From: Pseudomonas protegens
GTDB lineage: Bacteria; Pseudomonadota; Gammaproteobacteria; Pseudomonadales; Pseudomonadaceae
Direction of reading: 5' to 3'
Assembly: GCF_013407925.2 (NCBI RefSeq)
Contig: NZ_CP060201.1
Coordinates: forward strand, 1,550,001 to 1,614,000
DNA length: 64,000 bases
Made by a program: the position numbers and the translations under genes. A model generated the notes under the pieces. The model had not been told where the DNA came from. It searched no databases and saw only the letters and a program-made list of their open reading frames with translations. Of the stretch, positions 1 to 9,128 are shown piece by piece (position 1 is the first letter of the stretch; every line of letters begins with the position of its first letter).

Positions 1-242
1 TCGTCTTCGGCCGGCGGCATCTGCAGGTGATAACCCTGCTTTTCGAGGTTTTCCAGCACCTGGTGGATGTCCTCCCGGGACAGCTTGCGCTCCGGGGTCA
101 GGACCAGGTCGAAGGCATGTTGCGGCTTGCCGAAAGCCAGCAGCAGGTTTTCCGGCACGCGTTCCAGGGCCTCGCTTTTCAGGACGTAGAGGTACATCTC
201 GTTCTTGCGCGGGCTTTTGTAGATGGAGCAGATACGTTTCAA
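1..242 (-). CDS. ycgL: YcgL domain protein, 3' end cut by window edge
   Basis: The translation begins [20 protein letters not shown] and continues for 80 residues to the window edge, so only the C-terminus is missing. This matches the small YcgL family (about 95-100 residues), which has no established biochemical function. I chose the TTG at 242 because the family starts MKR here and the TTG overlaps the rnd stop codon (TTGA). That arrangement suggests translational coupling to rnd, with which it probably forms an operon. The family call is firm; the role is unknown. Confidence 0.85.
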   Translation of the reverse strand, partial: MKRICSIYKSPRKNEMYLYVLKSEALERVPENLLLAFGKPQHAFDLVLTPERKLSREDIHQVLENLEKQGYHLQMPPAED

Positions 243-1372
243 GGCTGTTCTCCGGCGGTGGCCAGGCTGTCCAGCAGCGCCTGGCCCATCAATTCGCGGC
301 GCCAGCCACGCAGCGAATCAGGCAATTGATAAGGCCCGTTGGGGTAGCCGCTCTTGAGCAGGCTCTCCAGGGTTTTCTTGCGCAGCATGACTTCCGGGGC
401 AATGCCCAGGCGTTCGGCCTCGGCCTGGCCCACGGCCTTGAGGCGCTTGAGCAGGGCCGCGGCTTCGATCGGCAATGGCTCGGGAACGGCTGGCGGCCAT
501 TGATCCGGGCCCAGGGCGGCGGTGCGCTTGATCAGGTCGAGGAGAAACTCGCCGTCCTGGCGCACGGTGCGCGGGTGCATGTCTTCGATCTTGGCCAGCG
601 CCGACAGGGTGTCGGGCTGGGTCTTGGCCAGGGGCCAGAGGGCGTGTTCACGCACGATGCGGTTGCGCGGCAAATCCCGGGCCCGGGCTTCACGCTCGCG
701 CCAGGCACACAGCTCGCGCAGCACCGCCAACTGGCCGCGGGACAGTTTCCACGCCAGCTTGGCCTCGCGATAGACCTCGTAGGGGTCCACTTCACGGCGC
801 AGGTTGGCCACCAGCTCGGCACCGTCTTCCAGCACCCAGCGGTACTTGTCCGCAGACAGCTTGGGCCGCAGTTCGGTGAACACCTGGGCCAGGTGCACGG
901 CGTCTTCGGCGGCGTAGCTGACCTGGGTTTCCGACAGCGGACGCTGCAGCCAGTCGGAGCGGGTTTCGCCCTTGGGCAGCTCGATGCCCAGGACTTCCTG
1001 CACCAGGCGCGAATAGCCCATGGAGAAGCCCAGGTTCAGGTAGGCCGCCGCCAGTTGGGTGTCGAACAATGGCGCCGGCAGGCTGCCGGTCAGGCGCAGC
1101 AGGACTTCGAGGTCTTCGCTGCAGGCATGCACCACCTTGACCACCGCCGGGTTCTCCAGCAGGGCCGCCAGGGGCTGCCAGTTGTCGATGGTCAAAGGAT
1201 CAATCAGGTAGGCGCGTTGCCCATCGCCAATCTGCAACAGGGCGGCGATGGGGTAAAAGGTGTCGACCCGCATGAATTCGGTGTCGAGGGCGACGAAGGG
1301 CAATTGCTGCCACTGAGCACAAAACTGACCGAGGCTATCGTTGTCGCGAATCCAATGTATATCGATGGCCAC
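239..1372 (-). CDS. rnd: Ribonuclease D
   Basis: 377-residue 3'-5' exoribonuclease that trims tRNA and other stable RNA 3' ends in the cytoplasm; E. coli RNase D is of similar length. The DEDD exonuclease motifs are visible: LDTEF near residue 28, CSEDLEVL near 85 and a YAAEDAV motif III near 155. A C-terminal HRDC-type helical region ([18 protein letters not shown]) follows. The start is the GTG at 1372, giving MAIDIHWI, preceded by AGGGAGAG; the reading frame extends further upstream but with non-family sequence. The stop overlaps the ycgL start. Confidence 0.95.
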   Translation of the reverse strand: MAIDIHWIRDNDSLGQFCAQWQQLPFVALDTEFMRVDTFYPIAALLQIGDGQRAYLIDPLTIDNWQPLAALLENPAVVKVVHACSEDLEVLLRLTGSLPAPLFDTQLAAAYLNLGFSMGYSRLVQEVLGIELPKGETRSDWLQRPLSETQVSYAAEDAVHLAQVFTELRPKLSADKYRWVLEDGAELVANLRREVDPYEVYREAKLAWKLSRGQLAVLRELCAWREREARARDLPRNRIVREHALWPLAKTQPDTLSALAKIEDMHPRTVRQDGEFLLDLIKRTAALGPDQWPPAVPEPLPIEAAALLKRLKAVGQAEAERLGIAPEVMLRKKTLESLLKSGYPNGPYQLPDSLRGWRRELMGQALLDSLATAGEQP

Positions 1373-1494
1373 ACGGCTCTCCCTTGAAGAATGGCGCGCA
1401 GTATATATCGCCGCCGGAGATTTCTGAGCATTCACCCGACAAGAGCAAGTGCGAAACCTTCTGCCGGAGGGCAAGAATAGTCCGAGAGTTGCAA

Positions 1495-2157
1495 CTAGCT
1501 GTGTTTTCTGAGGACGTAGACCCGCAAGGCTGCAAAGCCGGGCAGCAGATCCTGATGGCCCAGGACCTCAAAATCGGCCTGTTTGAACTCGCCTTCCAGC
1601 AGCCCCTTGCTCACCGGGCGCAAGGCCGCAGGCTCGGCGGACGCGGCCCCGCGCACACTCAATAGCGGCTCGACCCGGGTGGCGATGATCAGCGAGTCAC
1701 GGCTGACCCGATGGAACTCCTGCAGCAGGGCCAGGCGGTCCTCGCTGTGACTCACATGGGCGAAGAGCTGCATGCAGATGATGCTGTCCACCGCATTGGC
1801 CGGCAGACCGATGTCGAACGCCGAACTGTGGAAGGTCTTGACCCGCTGCATCAGGCTGGCCGGATGGTGGGTCTGGGCATGCTTGAGCATGTCCTGGGAA
1901 GGGTCCGCCGCCAGGATCACCCGATTGCCGTGCTCGGCCAGCACCGGCCAGTAGCGCCCGGCGCCGCAGGCCACGTCCAGGATCAGCCCCGGTTCCCCGG
2001 CCACTTTCAGGGCATGGCGCACCAGGCGCGTCATGCGCCAGTGCGCCAGGCGTGCGCCGAGCCCGGCAGGCCGGGGCTCGCCGCAGACGCGCGCGTGCTC
2101 CTGGTCGTAACGCCGAGCGAACTCCAGTTCGATGGACGGTGGGGGGTGGGACGACAT
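1495..2157 (-). CDS. Class I SAM-dependent methyltransferase
   Basis: 220-residue cytoplasmic protein with a Rossmann-type SAM-binding motif I (LILDVACGAGRYW, residues 58-70), a motif II acid (AADPSQDML) and a motif IV-like segment (VDSIICMQLFAHV). It belongs to the broad Methyltransf_11/25 fold. The substrate cannot be read from sequence. The start is the ATG at 2157 (MSSHPPPSIELEFARRYD); the frame is open further upstream but that extension looks like antisense sequence. It is divergent from the PheC-like gene, with about 180 bases between them. Confidence 0.85.
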   Translation of the reverse strand: MSSHPPPSIELEFARRYDQEHARVCGEPRPAGLGARLAHWRMTRLVRHALKVAGEPGLILDVACGAGRYWPVLAEHGNRVILAADPSQDMLKHAQTHHPASLMQRVKTFHSSAFDIGLPANAVDSIICMQLFAHVSHSEDRLALLQEFHRVSRDSLIIATRVEPLLSVRGAASAEPAALRPVSKGLLEGEFKQADFEVLGHQDLLPGFAALRVYVLRKHS

Positions 2158-2338
2158 GACTGGCGAGCTCTTGTGGGTATCCAGAGAGGGCAGATTAACC
2201 AGTCGTTCGTGAAAAAAAGGTCGAAAGCCCGCCGCCACTCCTGTCCCGGCGCTGAACAACACCCTGCTTGCCCGTGCTTGACCGGGGACCAATAATGCTT
2301 CGCCACCCCGCCCCGACCGCCACTCAAGGATCGACCCC

Positions 2339-3127
2339 ATGCTCCGCCGCTTCCTGCTCTGCACTCTGCTGGGCCTCAGTGCCCCCGCCCTCAGCTTCGC
2401 CCAGGACGCCGACTCGCGCCTGGACCAGGTGCTCCAGCGCGGCCAGTTGAAGGTCTGCACCACCGGCGACTACAAGCCCTACAGCTACCTGCGCGACGAC
2501 GGCCAGTACGAAGGCATCGACATCGCCATGGCCCAATCCCTGGCCCAGAGCCTGGGGGTGCGGGTGAAGTGGATCAGCACCACCTGGAAGAGCCTGATGG
2601 CCGACTTCCACAGCCAGCAATGCGACATCGCCGTGGGCGGTATTTCGGTGTCTCTGGAGCGGCAGAAAACGGCCTTCTTCAGCCAGCCCCTGGGCATCGA
2701 CGGCAAGATTCCCCTGGTGCGCTGCCAGGACCTCAAGCGCTACGAAACCCTGGAGCAGATCAACCAGCCCTCGGTGCGCCTGATCGAACCGCCGGGCGGC
2801 ACCAACGAAGTCTTCGCCCGGGCCCATGTGCCCAAGGCCGAGCTGATCCTGTTCGCCGACAACGTGAAGATCTTCGATCAATTGCTGAGCCGGCAGGCCG
2901 ACGTGATGATCACCGACGCCTCGGAAGCGCGCTTCCAGCAGAAACACAAGCCGGGCCTGTGCGCGGTCCACCCCGAGCGCTACCTGCAATACAGTGAGAA
3001 GGCCTTCCTCCTGCCCCGGGACGACATGGCCTGGAAAAGCTATGTCGACCAGTGGCTGCACCTGAGCAAGGCCACCGGCGCCTACGACCAGGTGGTCAAT
3101 CAGTGGCTGGCCGCGCCGGCGCCCTGA
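2339..3127 (+). CDS. Periplasmic cyclohexadienyl dehydratase-like / amino-acid-type solute-binding protein
   Basis: 262 residues with a Sec signal peptide (MLRRFLLCTLLGLSAPALSFA, then QDAD). The mature protein is an SBP_bac_3 fold: TTGDYKPYSY, EGIDIAMAQSLAQSLG, DIAVGGISVSLERQ, PGGTNEVFARAH, MITDASEARFQ and CAVHPE. These closely resemble remembered P. aeruginosa PheC, a periplasmic dehydratase that converts arogenate/prephenate to Phe/phenylpyruvate and evolved from solute-binding proteins. A plain binding protein is the alternative, but no permease or ATPase lies beside it. Its 3' end overlaps the convergent cynR stop by 28 bases. Confidence 0.75.
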   Translation: MLRRFLLCTLLGLSAPALSFAQDADSRLDQVLQRGQLKVCTTGDYKPYSYLRDDGQYEGIDIAMAQSLAQSLGVRVKWISTTWKSLMADFHSQQCDIAVGGISVSLERQKTAFFSQPLGIDGKIPLVRCQDLKRYETLEQINQPSVRLIEPPGGTNEVFARAHVPKAELILFADNVKIFDQLLSRQADVMITDASEARFQQKHKPGLCAVHPERYLQYSEKAFLLPRDDMAWKSYVDQWLHLSKATGAYDQVVNQWLAAPAP

Positions 3128-3990
3128 TCCAGCAGCATCTGCCGAAAGGCCTGGCTGGCGGCGCTGCGGTAGGCGCCACGGCGCTCCAGCAGCACCACCC
3201 GGCGTGGCGCCAGCGCTGACTGCAGCGCCAGGGTGCGCAGCCCCGGCTGCTCCCGAGCAATCGAGCTGGGCAGGATAGTCGCCAACTGCCCGTGCCGGAC
3301 CATCTCGACAATCGCGCTGACCGAATTGGCTTCGGCGGCGATCCGCGGTGCAATGCCCTGCTGCCGGCAATACAGGTCGATATGCTGGCGGGTGGCGAAA
3401 TCGCCACTGAGCAGCACCAGGGACTGACGGCCTAGCGCCTCGGCCGTCAGGGGCAGGCGGTCCGGCTGCGGATACTGCGGGCCGACCATCAGGCTCAGGG
3501 TTTCGCTGAACAGCGCCTGGCTGTCGATCTCCGCCAGGTGCTCGCCGGCAAAGGCGATCGCCAAGTCCAGGCGATCCTCGGCCAGGGCCGCTTCCAGGCG
3601 GTCCTGGGGCATTTCCTCGATGCTCAGGCCGATTCCCGGGTGCTGCTGGTGAAAGCGGCTGAGCAAGGGCCCGGCCAGGTAGGCGGTGAACGTCGGGGTC
3701 AGCGCCAGGCGCAGCGAGCCGCGGCTCAGGTCCTGCACATCGTGGATCGCCCGCCTGGCGGCCTCCAGGTCCTGCAAGGCGCGGCGGGCATAGGCGACAT
3801 AGGCCTGGCCCGCATCGGTGAGGCGCACGCTGCGCCCGGAGCGATCGAACAGCGGCGCCCCCAGGCTCTCCTCCAACTGCTTGATCTGCTGCGACAGGGT
3901 CGGCTGCGACACATGCAGCGCCTCGGCGGCGCGGGTGAAGTTGCAGTGCTCGGCCACGGCCAGCAGGTAACGGATATGACGCAGCAGCAT
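3100..3990 (-). CDS. cynR: LysR-family regulator of the cyanate operon
   Basis: 296-residue LysR-type regulator. The winged HTH is at the N-terminus (FTRAAEALHVSQPTLSQQIK, about residues 18-37), followed by the LysR substrate-binding domain. It lies divergent to cynT-cynS with 108 bases between, the classical cyn arrangement, so it most likely activates cynTS in response to cyanate and represses itself. The CynR name rests on position plus family. The 3' end overlaps the end of the PheC-like gene by 28 bases in convergent orientation. Confidence 0.88.
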   Translation of the reverse strand: MLLRHIRYLLAVAEHCNFTRAAEALHVSQPTLSQQIKQLEESLGAPLFDRSGRSVRLTDAGQAYVAYARRALQDLEAARRAIHDVQDLSRGSLRLALTPTFTAYLAGPLLSRFHQQHPGIGLSIEEMPQDRLEAALAEDRLDLAIAFAGEHLAEIDSQALFSETLSLMVGPQYPQPDRLPLTAEALGRQSLVLLSGDFATRQHIDLYCRQQGIAPRIAAEANSVSAIVEMVRHGQLATILPSSIAREQPGLRTLALQSALAPRRVVLLERRGAYRSAASQAFRQMLLDQGAGAASH

Positions 3991-4013
3991 GCAGGCTCCA
4001 ACTATAGGCTGTA

Positions 4014-4033
4014 CTTATGGAGAGCATAATAAG
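4014..4033. promoter_or_regulatory. Candidate CynR operator / cynT promoter region
   Basis: In the cynR-cynT intergenic region a CTTAT half-site faces an ATAAG half-site (4014-4018 and 4029-4033), a small inverted repeat overlapping a TATAAT-like CATAAT at 4025-4030. LysR regulators usually bind T-N11-A inverted repeats here. The assignment is positional inference. Confidence 0.3.
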
Positions 4034-4098
4034 CCGGTCTTGGACGCTATAGCTGAAAACTTCCATCCTTGCCCCATCAGCGACGCAAGGAGAACCCC

Positions 4099-4758
4099 AT
4101 GCAGAACATCATCGACGGCTTCCTCAAATTCCAGCGCGAGGCCTTTCCACAACGCAGCGCCCTGTTCAAGCAGCTGGCCAGCACCCAGAGCCCCGGCACC
4201 CTGTTCATCACCTGCTCCGACAGCCGGGTGGTGCCCGAGCTGCTGACCCAGCAGGAGCCCGGCGACCTGTTCGTGATCCGCAACGCCGGCAACATCGTGC
4301 CCAGCTACGGCCCCGAGCCGGGCGGCGTGTCGGCCACCGTGGAATATGCCGTCGCCGTGCTGGGGGTCAGCGACATCGTCATCTGCGGCCACTCCGACTG
4401 CGGCGCGATGACCGCCATTTCCACCTGCAAGTGCCTCGACCACCTGCCCGCCGTGGCCAACTGGCTGCGCCACGCCGAGTCGGCCAAGGTGATCAACGCC
4501 GCCCGCCAGCACGCCTCGCCCGCCGCACACCTGGACGCCCTGGTGCGCGACAACGTGATCGCCCAGCTGGCCAACCTCAAGACCCACCCTGCGGTGGCCC
4601 TGGCCCTGGAGCAGGGCCGATTGAACCTGCACGGCTGGGTGTATGACATCGAAAGCGGCGCCATCGCCGCCCTCGACGGCAACCAACAACGCTTCGTGTC
4701 CCTGGCCGAGCACCCGCACACCTGTGCCCTGGCCAGCCAACCTTCCAGCGCTGCCTGA
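4099..4758 (+). CDS. cynT: Beta-class carbonic anhydrase, cyanate-operon type
   Basis: 219 residues. It interconverts CO2 and bicarbonate; in the cyn pathway this retains the bicarbonate that cyanase consumes. The zinc and dyad residues match E. coli CynT numbering exactly: C39, D41 and R43 in CSDSR, then H98 and C101 in GHSDCG. The start is the ATG at 4099 ([12 protein letters not shown]) with an AAGGAG Shine-Dalgarno; the frame is open about 10 codons upstream. It is first in an operon with cynS, 36 bases apart. Confidence 0.95.
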   Translation: MQNIIDGFLKFQREAFPQRSALFKQLASTQSPGTLFITCSDSRVVPELLTQQEPGDLFVIRNAGNIVPSYGPEPGGVSATVEYAVAVLGVSDIVICGHSDCGAMTAISTCKCLDHLPAVANWLRHAESAKVINAARQHASPAAHLDALVRDNVIAQLANLKTHPAVALALEQGRLNLHGWVYDIESGAIAALDGNQQRFVSLAEHPHTCALASQPSSAA

Positions 4759-4794
4759 GCAGCCCCCGTTTCGTCACCCAAGAGGAATCACCCC

Positions 4795-5265
4795 ATGTTG
4801 CAATCGCAATTTGCCCAAGCCCCACGCCTGGCCCTGGCCGACACCATCATCGACGCCAAGGCACGCAAGAACCTGTCGTGGCAGGACCTCACCGACGGCA
4901 CCGGGCTGAGCCTGGCCTTCGTCACCGCCGCCCTGCTGGGCCAGCATGCCCTGCCGGCCGCAGCCGCCGACCTGGTGTGCGACAAGCTCGGCCTGGACCA
5001 GGACGCCAGCCGCCTGCTGCAAAGCATCCCCCTGCGCGGCAGCATCGCCGGCGGCATCCCCACCGACCCGACCGTGTACCGCTTCTATGAAATGCTCCAG
5101 GTCTACGGCTCGACCCTCAAGGCCCTAGTCCACGAGCAATTCGGCGATGGCATCATCAGCGCCATCAACTTCAAGCTGGACATCAAGAAGGTCGAGGACC
5201 CCGAAGGCGGCTCCCGCGCGGTGATCACCCTGGACGGCAAGTACCTGCCGACCAAGCCTTTCTAA
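4795..5265 (+). CDS. cynS: Cyanate hydratase (cyanase)
   Basis: 156-residue cytoplasmic enzyme that converts cyanate plus bicarbonate to ammonia and CO2 and works as a decamer in known cases. The catalytic residues fall at the same numbers as in E. coli cyanase: R96 and E99 in YRFYEML and S122 in IISAIN. The N-terminal helical part is followed by the conserved C-terminal domain ending in KYLPTKPF. It sits directly downstream of cynT and uses the ATG after CAAGAGGAATCACCCC. A heptad-repeat hairpin follows the stop. Confidence 0.97.
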   Translation: MLQSQFAQAPRLALADTIIDAKARKNLSWQDLTDGTGLSLAFVTAALLGQHALPAAAADLVCDKLGLDQDASRLLQSIPLRGSIAGGIPTDPTVYRFYEMLQVYGSTLKALVHEQFGDGIISAINFKLDIKKVEDPEGGSRAVITLDGKYLPTKPF

Positions 5266-5270
5266 AGGCA

Positions 5271-5361
5271 GCGGCAAGCGGCAAGCGTCAAGCTGCAAGT
5301 TCAAGCACCCCGCTTGCAGCTTGCGGCTTGCAGCTTGCGGCTTGCGGCTTGCGGCTTATTT
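5271..5361 (+). repeat. Inverted arrays of a 7-bp repeat, likely terminator of cynTS
   Basis: The left arm (5272-5305) carries CGGCAAG-type heptads (CGGCAAG twice, CGTCAAG, CTGCAAG, then TTCAAG). The right arm (5313-5354) carries six complementary heptads alternating CTTGCAG and CTTGCGG, followed by CTTATTTAATTTTTAAAT. The transcript can fold into a long, slippable hairpin ending in a T-rich tract, suggesting an intrinsic terminator after cynS. The array could expand or contract. Confidence 0.7.
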
Positions 5362-5450
5362 AATTTTTAAATAGCACCGCAGACTTTCTGATTTGCGCCG
5401 TTTCTGAGCCGCACCGCCTAATCAGGTCCTGATTTCTTGAAGGTCTGGTT

Positions 5451-6635
5451 ATGGAAAACGTTCGTGCAACTTCCCGCCCCGCGCTCTGGCTGATGGTCAG
5501 TGTGGTGCTGGTGGCGCTCAACCTGCGGCCGTCGATGGCCGCTGTCGGCCCGCTCTTGTCGGGCATTCGCGGTGACATCCCGCTGAGTTTCAGTCTGGCC
5601 TCGCTGCTGACCATGCTGCCGGTGATGGCCATGGGCCTGGCGATGTTCTTCGGCATGGCCGTCAGTCAGCGCCTGGGCGAGCACCGTACCGTGGTCCTGT
5701 CTTTGCTGATCATCGGCCTGGCGACCGTTTCGCGGTTGTTCATGGATTCGGCCGCCGAGCTGATTCTCAGCGCGGTGCTGGCGGGCATCGGTATCGCCCT
5801 GATCCAGGCGCTGATGCCGGCGCTGATCAAGTCGCGTTTTGCCGACAATGTCTCGCTGTTCATGGGCCTGTATGTCACCTCGATCATGGGCGGCGCGGCC
5901 ATTGCGGCGTCCTTCGCCCCGCTGGTGATGAATCACAGCGGCAGCTGGCGCCTGGCCCTGGCGATCTGGGCCGCACTGGCCGCGCTGGCGCTAGTGTTCT
6001 GGTACGCCCAGCGCAGTTCGCTGCCAAGCCTGCCGGCCTCGCGCGGTGCACGGGAGTCCTTTGCCGGCAATCGCCGGGCCTGGCTGCTGGCGGTGTTCTT
6101 CGGCCTCGGCACCGCCTCCTACACCTGCGTGCTGGCCTGGCTCGCGCCCTATTACGTGGAGAACGGCTGGAGTGAACAGAACGCCGGCCTGCTACTGGGT
6201 TTTCTCACCGCCATGGAAGTGATTTCCGGGCTGGTCACTCCGGCCATCGCCAACCGCAGCCCGGACCGGCGCCGGGTGCTGGTGAGCCTGCTGGTGCTGA
6301 TCATCGCCGGCTTCTGCGGCCTGATCCTCAGCCCGCAGCACCTGAGCCTGCTGTGGCCGTGCCTGCTGGGCCTGGGCATTGGCGGGCTGTTTCCGATGAG
6401 CCTGATCGTGTCCCTGGACCACCTGCCCGACCCACGCCGGGCCGGGGGCCTGACCGCCTTCGTGCAGGGCATCGGCTACCTGATCGCCGGCCTGTCGCCG
6501 CTGCTGGCGGGCATCATCCGCGACCAGCTGGGCAGCTTTGAATGGGCCTGGTGGTCCCTGACCGCGGTGATGGGCCTGATGATCCTCATGGTGCTGCGTT
6601 TCGATCCGCGGCATTACCGCCAGCACATCCGCTGA
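5451..6635 (+). CDS. CynX/NimT-type MFS transporter
   Basis: 394-residue inner-membrane carrier with about 12 hydrophobic segments. The start (LMVSVVLVALNLRPSMAAVGPLL) and the NLRPS signature after TM1 are typical of the CynX/NimT/YycB branch of the major facilitator superfamily. Its location after cynT-cynS suggests cyanate uptake or export, but the two are separated by a terminator-like repeat, so it may be transcribed on its own. The start at 5451 fits the family (MENVRATSRPALW). The substrate is inferred from context only. Confidence 0.8.
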   Translation: MENVRATSRPALWLMVSVVLVALNLRPSMAAVGPLLSGIRGDIPLSFSLASLLTMLPVMAMGLAMFFGMAVSQRLGEHRTVVLSLLIIGLATVSRLFMDSAAELILSAVLAGIGIALIQALMPALIKSRFADNVSLFMGLYVTSIMGGAAIAASFAPLVMNHSGSWRLALAIWAALAALALVFWYAQRSSLPSLPASRGARESFAGNRRAWLLAVFFGLGTASYTCVLAWLAPYYVENGWSEQNAGLLLGFLTAMEVISGLVTPAIANRSPDRRRVLVSLLVLIIAGFCGLILSPQHLSLLWPCLLGLGIGGLFPMSLIVSLDHLPDPRRAGGLTAFVQGIGYLIAGLSPLLAGIIRDQLGSFEWAWWSLTAVMGLMILMVLRFDPRHYRQHIR

Positions 6636-6651
6636 GCCACCGGAGCCTGCC

Positions 6652-7560
6652 ATGAATCCCGTGAACTTCACCCAGGCGCATCTCGGCATGCTGCTGTGGG
6701 CGGCGTTGATCGCCGCTTCGTTCTTCGCCGCCGCCCAGGTCAATCAGGCCATCGACCCGGTGCTGCTGACCGCGCTGCGCCTGCTGTTCTCGGCCCTGCT
6801 GTTCGCCCCCCTGCTGTGGCTCAAGGGCTCCTCGGCGATGACCCTGGCCGGACTGCGGGCCCACGCGGTGCTGGGGCTGCTGCTGGCGCTGTACTTCGGC
6901 TCGCTGTTCGAGGCCTTGCGCTACACCTCGGCGGTCAACACCGGAACCCTGTTCACCCTGGTGCCGCTGCTGACCCTGGTGCTCGAAGGCTGGTTGCTGC
7001 CCGGCCAGCGCCAGCCCCGGCGCTGGCCGGCGATGCTGGTGGCCGGCGCCGGGGCCTTGCTGCTGATCCTCAAGGGGGATGCCCCGGGGCAATGGCCGTC
7101 GCTGTACGCCATGGGCGTCTATGGCCTGGGATGCCTGGCCATGGCCGCCTACTCGCCGCTGAGCCAGCGCTTCAAGGCCCATAGCCTTCAAGGGCGCAGC
7201 CCGGCGGCCATGACCTTCTGGAACATGCTGTTCGGCGCCCTGTTTCTGTTTGCCGCCAGTCTGGCCAGCGGCGGCTGGCGCAGCGCAACCCTGCTGGACA
7301 GCCAGGATCTGCTGTGGCTGCTGTACCTAGCGCTGTTCGCCACCCTGGCGACCTTCTGGCTGTTGCATCGGGCGATCGGCGTCATCGCCCCGGCCACGGT
7401 GATTTCCTACATCTACCTCAGCACCCTGTTGCTGACGCTGTTCCACTGGTTGTGGCTGGGCCAGACGCCGCACCCCGGGGAACTGCTGGGTGCCGTGCTG
7501 GTGGCCCTGGGCATGCTCGGCCTGGTACGCGGCAGCCGTCCGCAGGCCGCCGCGGCCTGA
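6652..7560 (+). CDS. EamA/DMT-family transporter
   Basis: 302 residues with about ten transmembrane helices arranged as two EamA repeats (about residues 10-140 and 150-295). This is the layout of drug/metabolite exporters of the RhaT/YdcZ type. Typical features are AALIASFFAAAQVNQAIDP and a C-terminal half ending in YLSTLLLTLFHWLWLGQ. It starts 16 bases after the MFS gene stop and is probably cotranscribed. The substrate is unknown. Confidence 0.85.
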   Translation: MNPVNFTQAHLGMLLWAALIAASFFAAAQVNQAIDPVLLTALRLLFSALLFAPLLWLKGSSAMTLAGLRAHAVLGLLLALYFGSLFEALRYTSAVNTGTLFTLVPLLTLVLEGWLLPGQRQPRRWPAMLVAGAGALLLILKGDAPGQWPSLYAMGVYGLGCLAMAAYSPLSQRFKAHSLQGRSPAAMTFWNMLFGALFLFAASLASGGWRSATLLDSQDLLWLLYLALFATLATFWLLHRAIGVIAPATVISYIYLSTLLLTLFHWLWLGQTPHPGELLGAVLVALGMLGLVRGSRPQAAAA

Positions 7561-7613
7561 AATTGCCCCGGGACAGGCAGCCGCTGGCTGAGCGAAAATG
7601 CGCAGGTCGTGTT

Positions 7614-7634
7614 ATCGGAATTTAATGTCCCGAT
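7614..7634. promoter_or_regulatory. Imperfect palindrome upstream of a LysR gene
   Basis: ATCGGAA, a 7-base TTTAATG spacer, then TCCCGAT form an inverted repeat with one mismatch. A related CATTTAATTAGGAC element follows about 30 bases on. It lies just before the LysR gene, so it could be its autoregulatory operator. No experimental match is known to me. Confidence 0.3.
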
Positions 7635-7740
7635 GCTGTCCGCGAATCCCCGTTCCGGGCATTTAATTAGGACGATCGTTCCGCTAGCATCGATCCGGTT
7701 TGCGCGCCACCGGCGCCAGGTGCCCAGCGGGATGGAACGG

Positions 7741-8679
7741 ATGCTCATCAACAACACGCTCAGAAAACTCGACATGCAGGACCTGATGGTCTTTGTCGCG
7801 GTGTACGAGCAAAGCAGTGTCACCGGGGTGTCGGAAACCCTCTGCGTCAGTCAGTCGACGGTCAGCTACTGCCTGAAGAAACTGCGCAACGGCTTCGAGG
7901 ACGAGCTGTTCGTCCACACCCGCAACGGCATGCGCCCGACCTACAAGGCCACCAGCATGTACGGCCACGTGCTGAAGATCCTCGAGAGCATCAACCTGTG
8001 CCACAGCGGCGTGCCGGCCTTCGATCCGACCCGCCAGGCTGTGACCTTCAACCTCTGTGCCCCGGAGTACTTCGAGCTGTTGATCCTGCCCCGGCTACTC
8101 AAGGGCTTCGACTACGCCGACCTGCCGGTGACGGTCAATGTGCAGAAACTGGAGAGCGATATTCCCGCCGAGGAACTGCGCGATGGCAGCGTCGACCTGG
8201 TGATCTGCTTCGGCCCCAACTTCCATCGCAGCCATGCCGACCTGAAATCGCAGATGCTGCTGGAGGACGACCTGGTGTGCGTCTTCGACAAGCGCGCGAC
8301 CCCGCCCAAGGAGCCGCGCTTCAGCCTGCAATCGTTCATCGAGCGGCGCCATGTGTTTCCCACGCCCTGGACCTCGGACAGCAACATGGTGGATGGCTGG
8401 CTGGCCCGCCAGGCCCACAAGCGGCAGATCGTCGCCCGCTCCAACAGCTACAGCGCGGCACTGAAGATGATCACCGGCACCGACTTCATCCTCACCCTGC
8501 CGCGACGCATCCAGGGCCTGTTGGCCAACGAGGCGGTGTTCAGCCACTGCGAGGCCCCCAGCGGCCTGCCGGGGTTCACCCTGGATATGCAATGGAGCGA
8601 GCACACCGATCAGGACAGTGCGCAGACCTGGTTCCGCGAACAGGTGGTCAAGGTCTGCGCCGAACCGGGGCTGGTCTAG
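7741..8679 (+). CDS. LysR-family transcriptional regulator
   Basis: 312 residues. The N-terminal HTH reads SSVTGVSETLCVSQSTVSYCLKKLR (about residues 25-49) and is followed by a LysR effector domain. The start LINNTLRKLDMQDLMVF is typical of the NodD/LeuO-like group that begins with an LRKLD/LRRLD segment. The ATG at 7732 is an alternative start; neither has a strong Shine-Dalgarno. It has no clear target: the DMT gene upstream is on the same strand and the tautomerase downstream is convergent. Ligand unknown. Confidence 0.85.
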   Translation: MLINNTLRKLDMQDLMVFVAVYEQSSVTGVSETLCVSQSTVSYCLKKLRNGFEDELFVHTRNGMRPTYKATSMYGHVLKILESINLCHSGVPAFDPTRQAVTFNLCAPEYFELLILPRLLKGFDYADLPVTVNVQKLESDIPAEELRDGSVDLVICFGPNFHRSHADLKSQMLLEDDLVCVFDKRATPPKEPRFSLQSFIERRHVFPTPWTSDSNMVDGWLARQAHKRQIVARSNSYSAALKMITGTDFILTLPRRIQGLLANEAVFSHCEAPSGLPGFTLDMQWSEHTDQDSAQTWFREQVVKVCAEPGLV

Positions 8680-8682
8680 CCG

Positions 8683-9048
8683 TCAACGGCCGATGGCGGC
8701 CTTGCTGTAGGAAGCGCGATCGATATCGATGATCTCCACGCACAGCTGCACCTGAATGTCCGCCGGCCAGGGCGCCAGGTCCTGCAGCACCGCCAGCAGG
8801 CTTTCGGACAAGTGCTTCTTGACCTCCGGCGAACGGCCGCTGAGCAAGGCCAGCTTGACGTGGACAAAGGCCCGCTCGCCCAGGCCCGTGCCGACCCGGA
8901 ACGCTTCGACCTTGACCGCACGGCTCTTGATATCGAACTCATCGGAGAACTGCCCGGACGCCACCAGCCCGTGGTTGAGTCGCAGCAGCGCCTTGTCGAC
9001 GTCCAGTTGCGGCAGGTTGGCGGTGTATTCCATATGCAGGTGCGGCAT
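8683..9048 (-). CDS. 5-carboxymethyl-2-hydroxymuconate delta-isomerase family protein (tautomerase)
   Basis: 121 residues beginning MPHLHMEYTANLPQLD. The proline after the initiator Met is the catalytic N-terminal proline of the tautomerase superfamily. Length and motifs fit the CHMI (HpaF-like) family, which isomerises 5-carboxymethyl-2-hydroxymuconate in homoprotocatechuate breakdown. No other hpa gene is nearby, so this may be a stand-alone tautomerase acting on another substrate. The start is supported by AGGAG upstream. Confidence 0.85.
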   Translation of the reverse strand: MPHLHMEYTANLPQLDVDKALLRLNHGLVASGQFSDEFDIKSRAVKVEAFRVGTGLGERAFVHVKLALLSGRSPEVKKHLSESLLAVLQDLAPWPADIQVQLCVEIIDIDRASYSKAAIGR

Positions 9049-9128
9049 GGCAGAACTCCTGGTCTGTCAGGGAAAAAGGCGCTCCATACTACACAAGCAG
9101 CGGCGGCCGACCGCATGAGTTCCTGACC

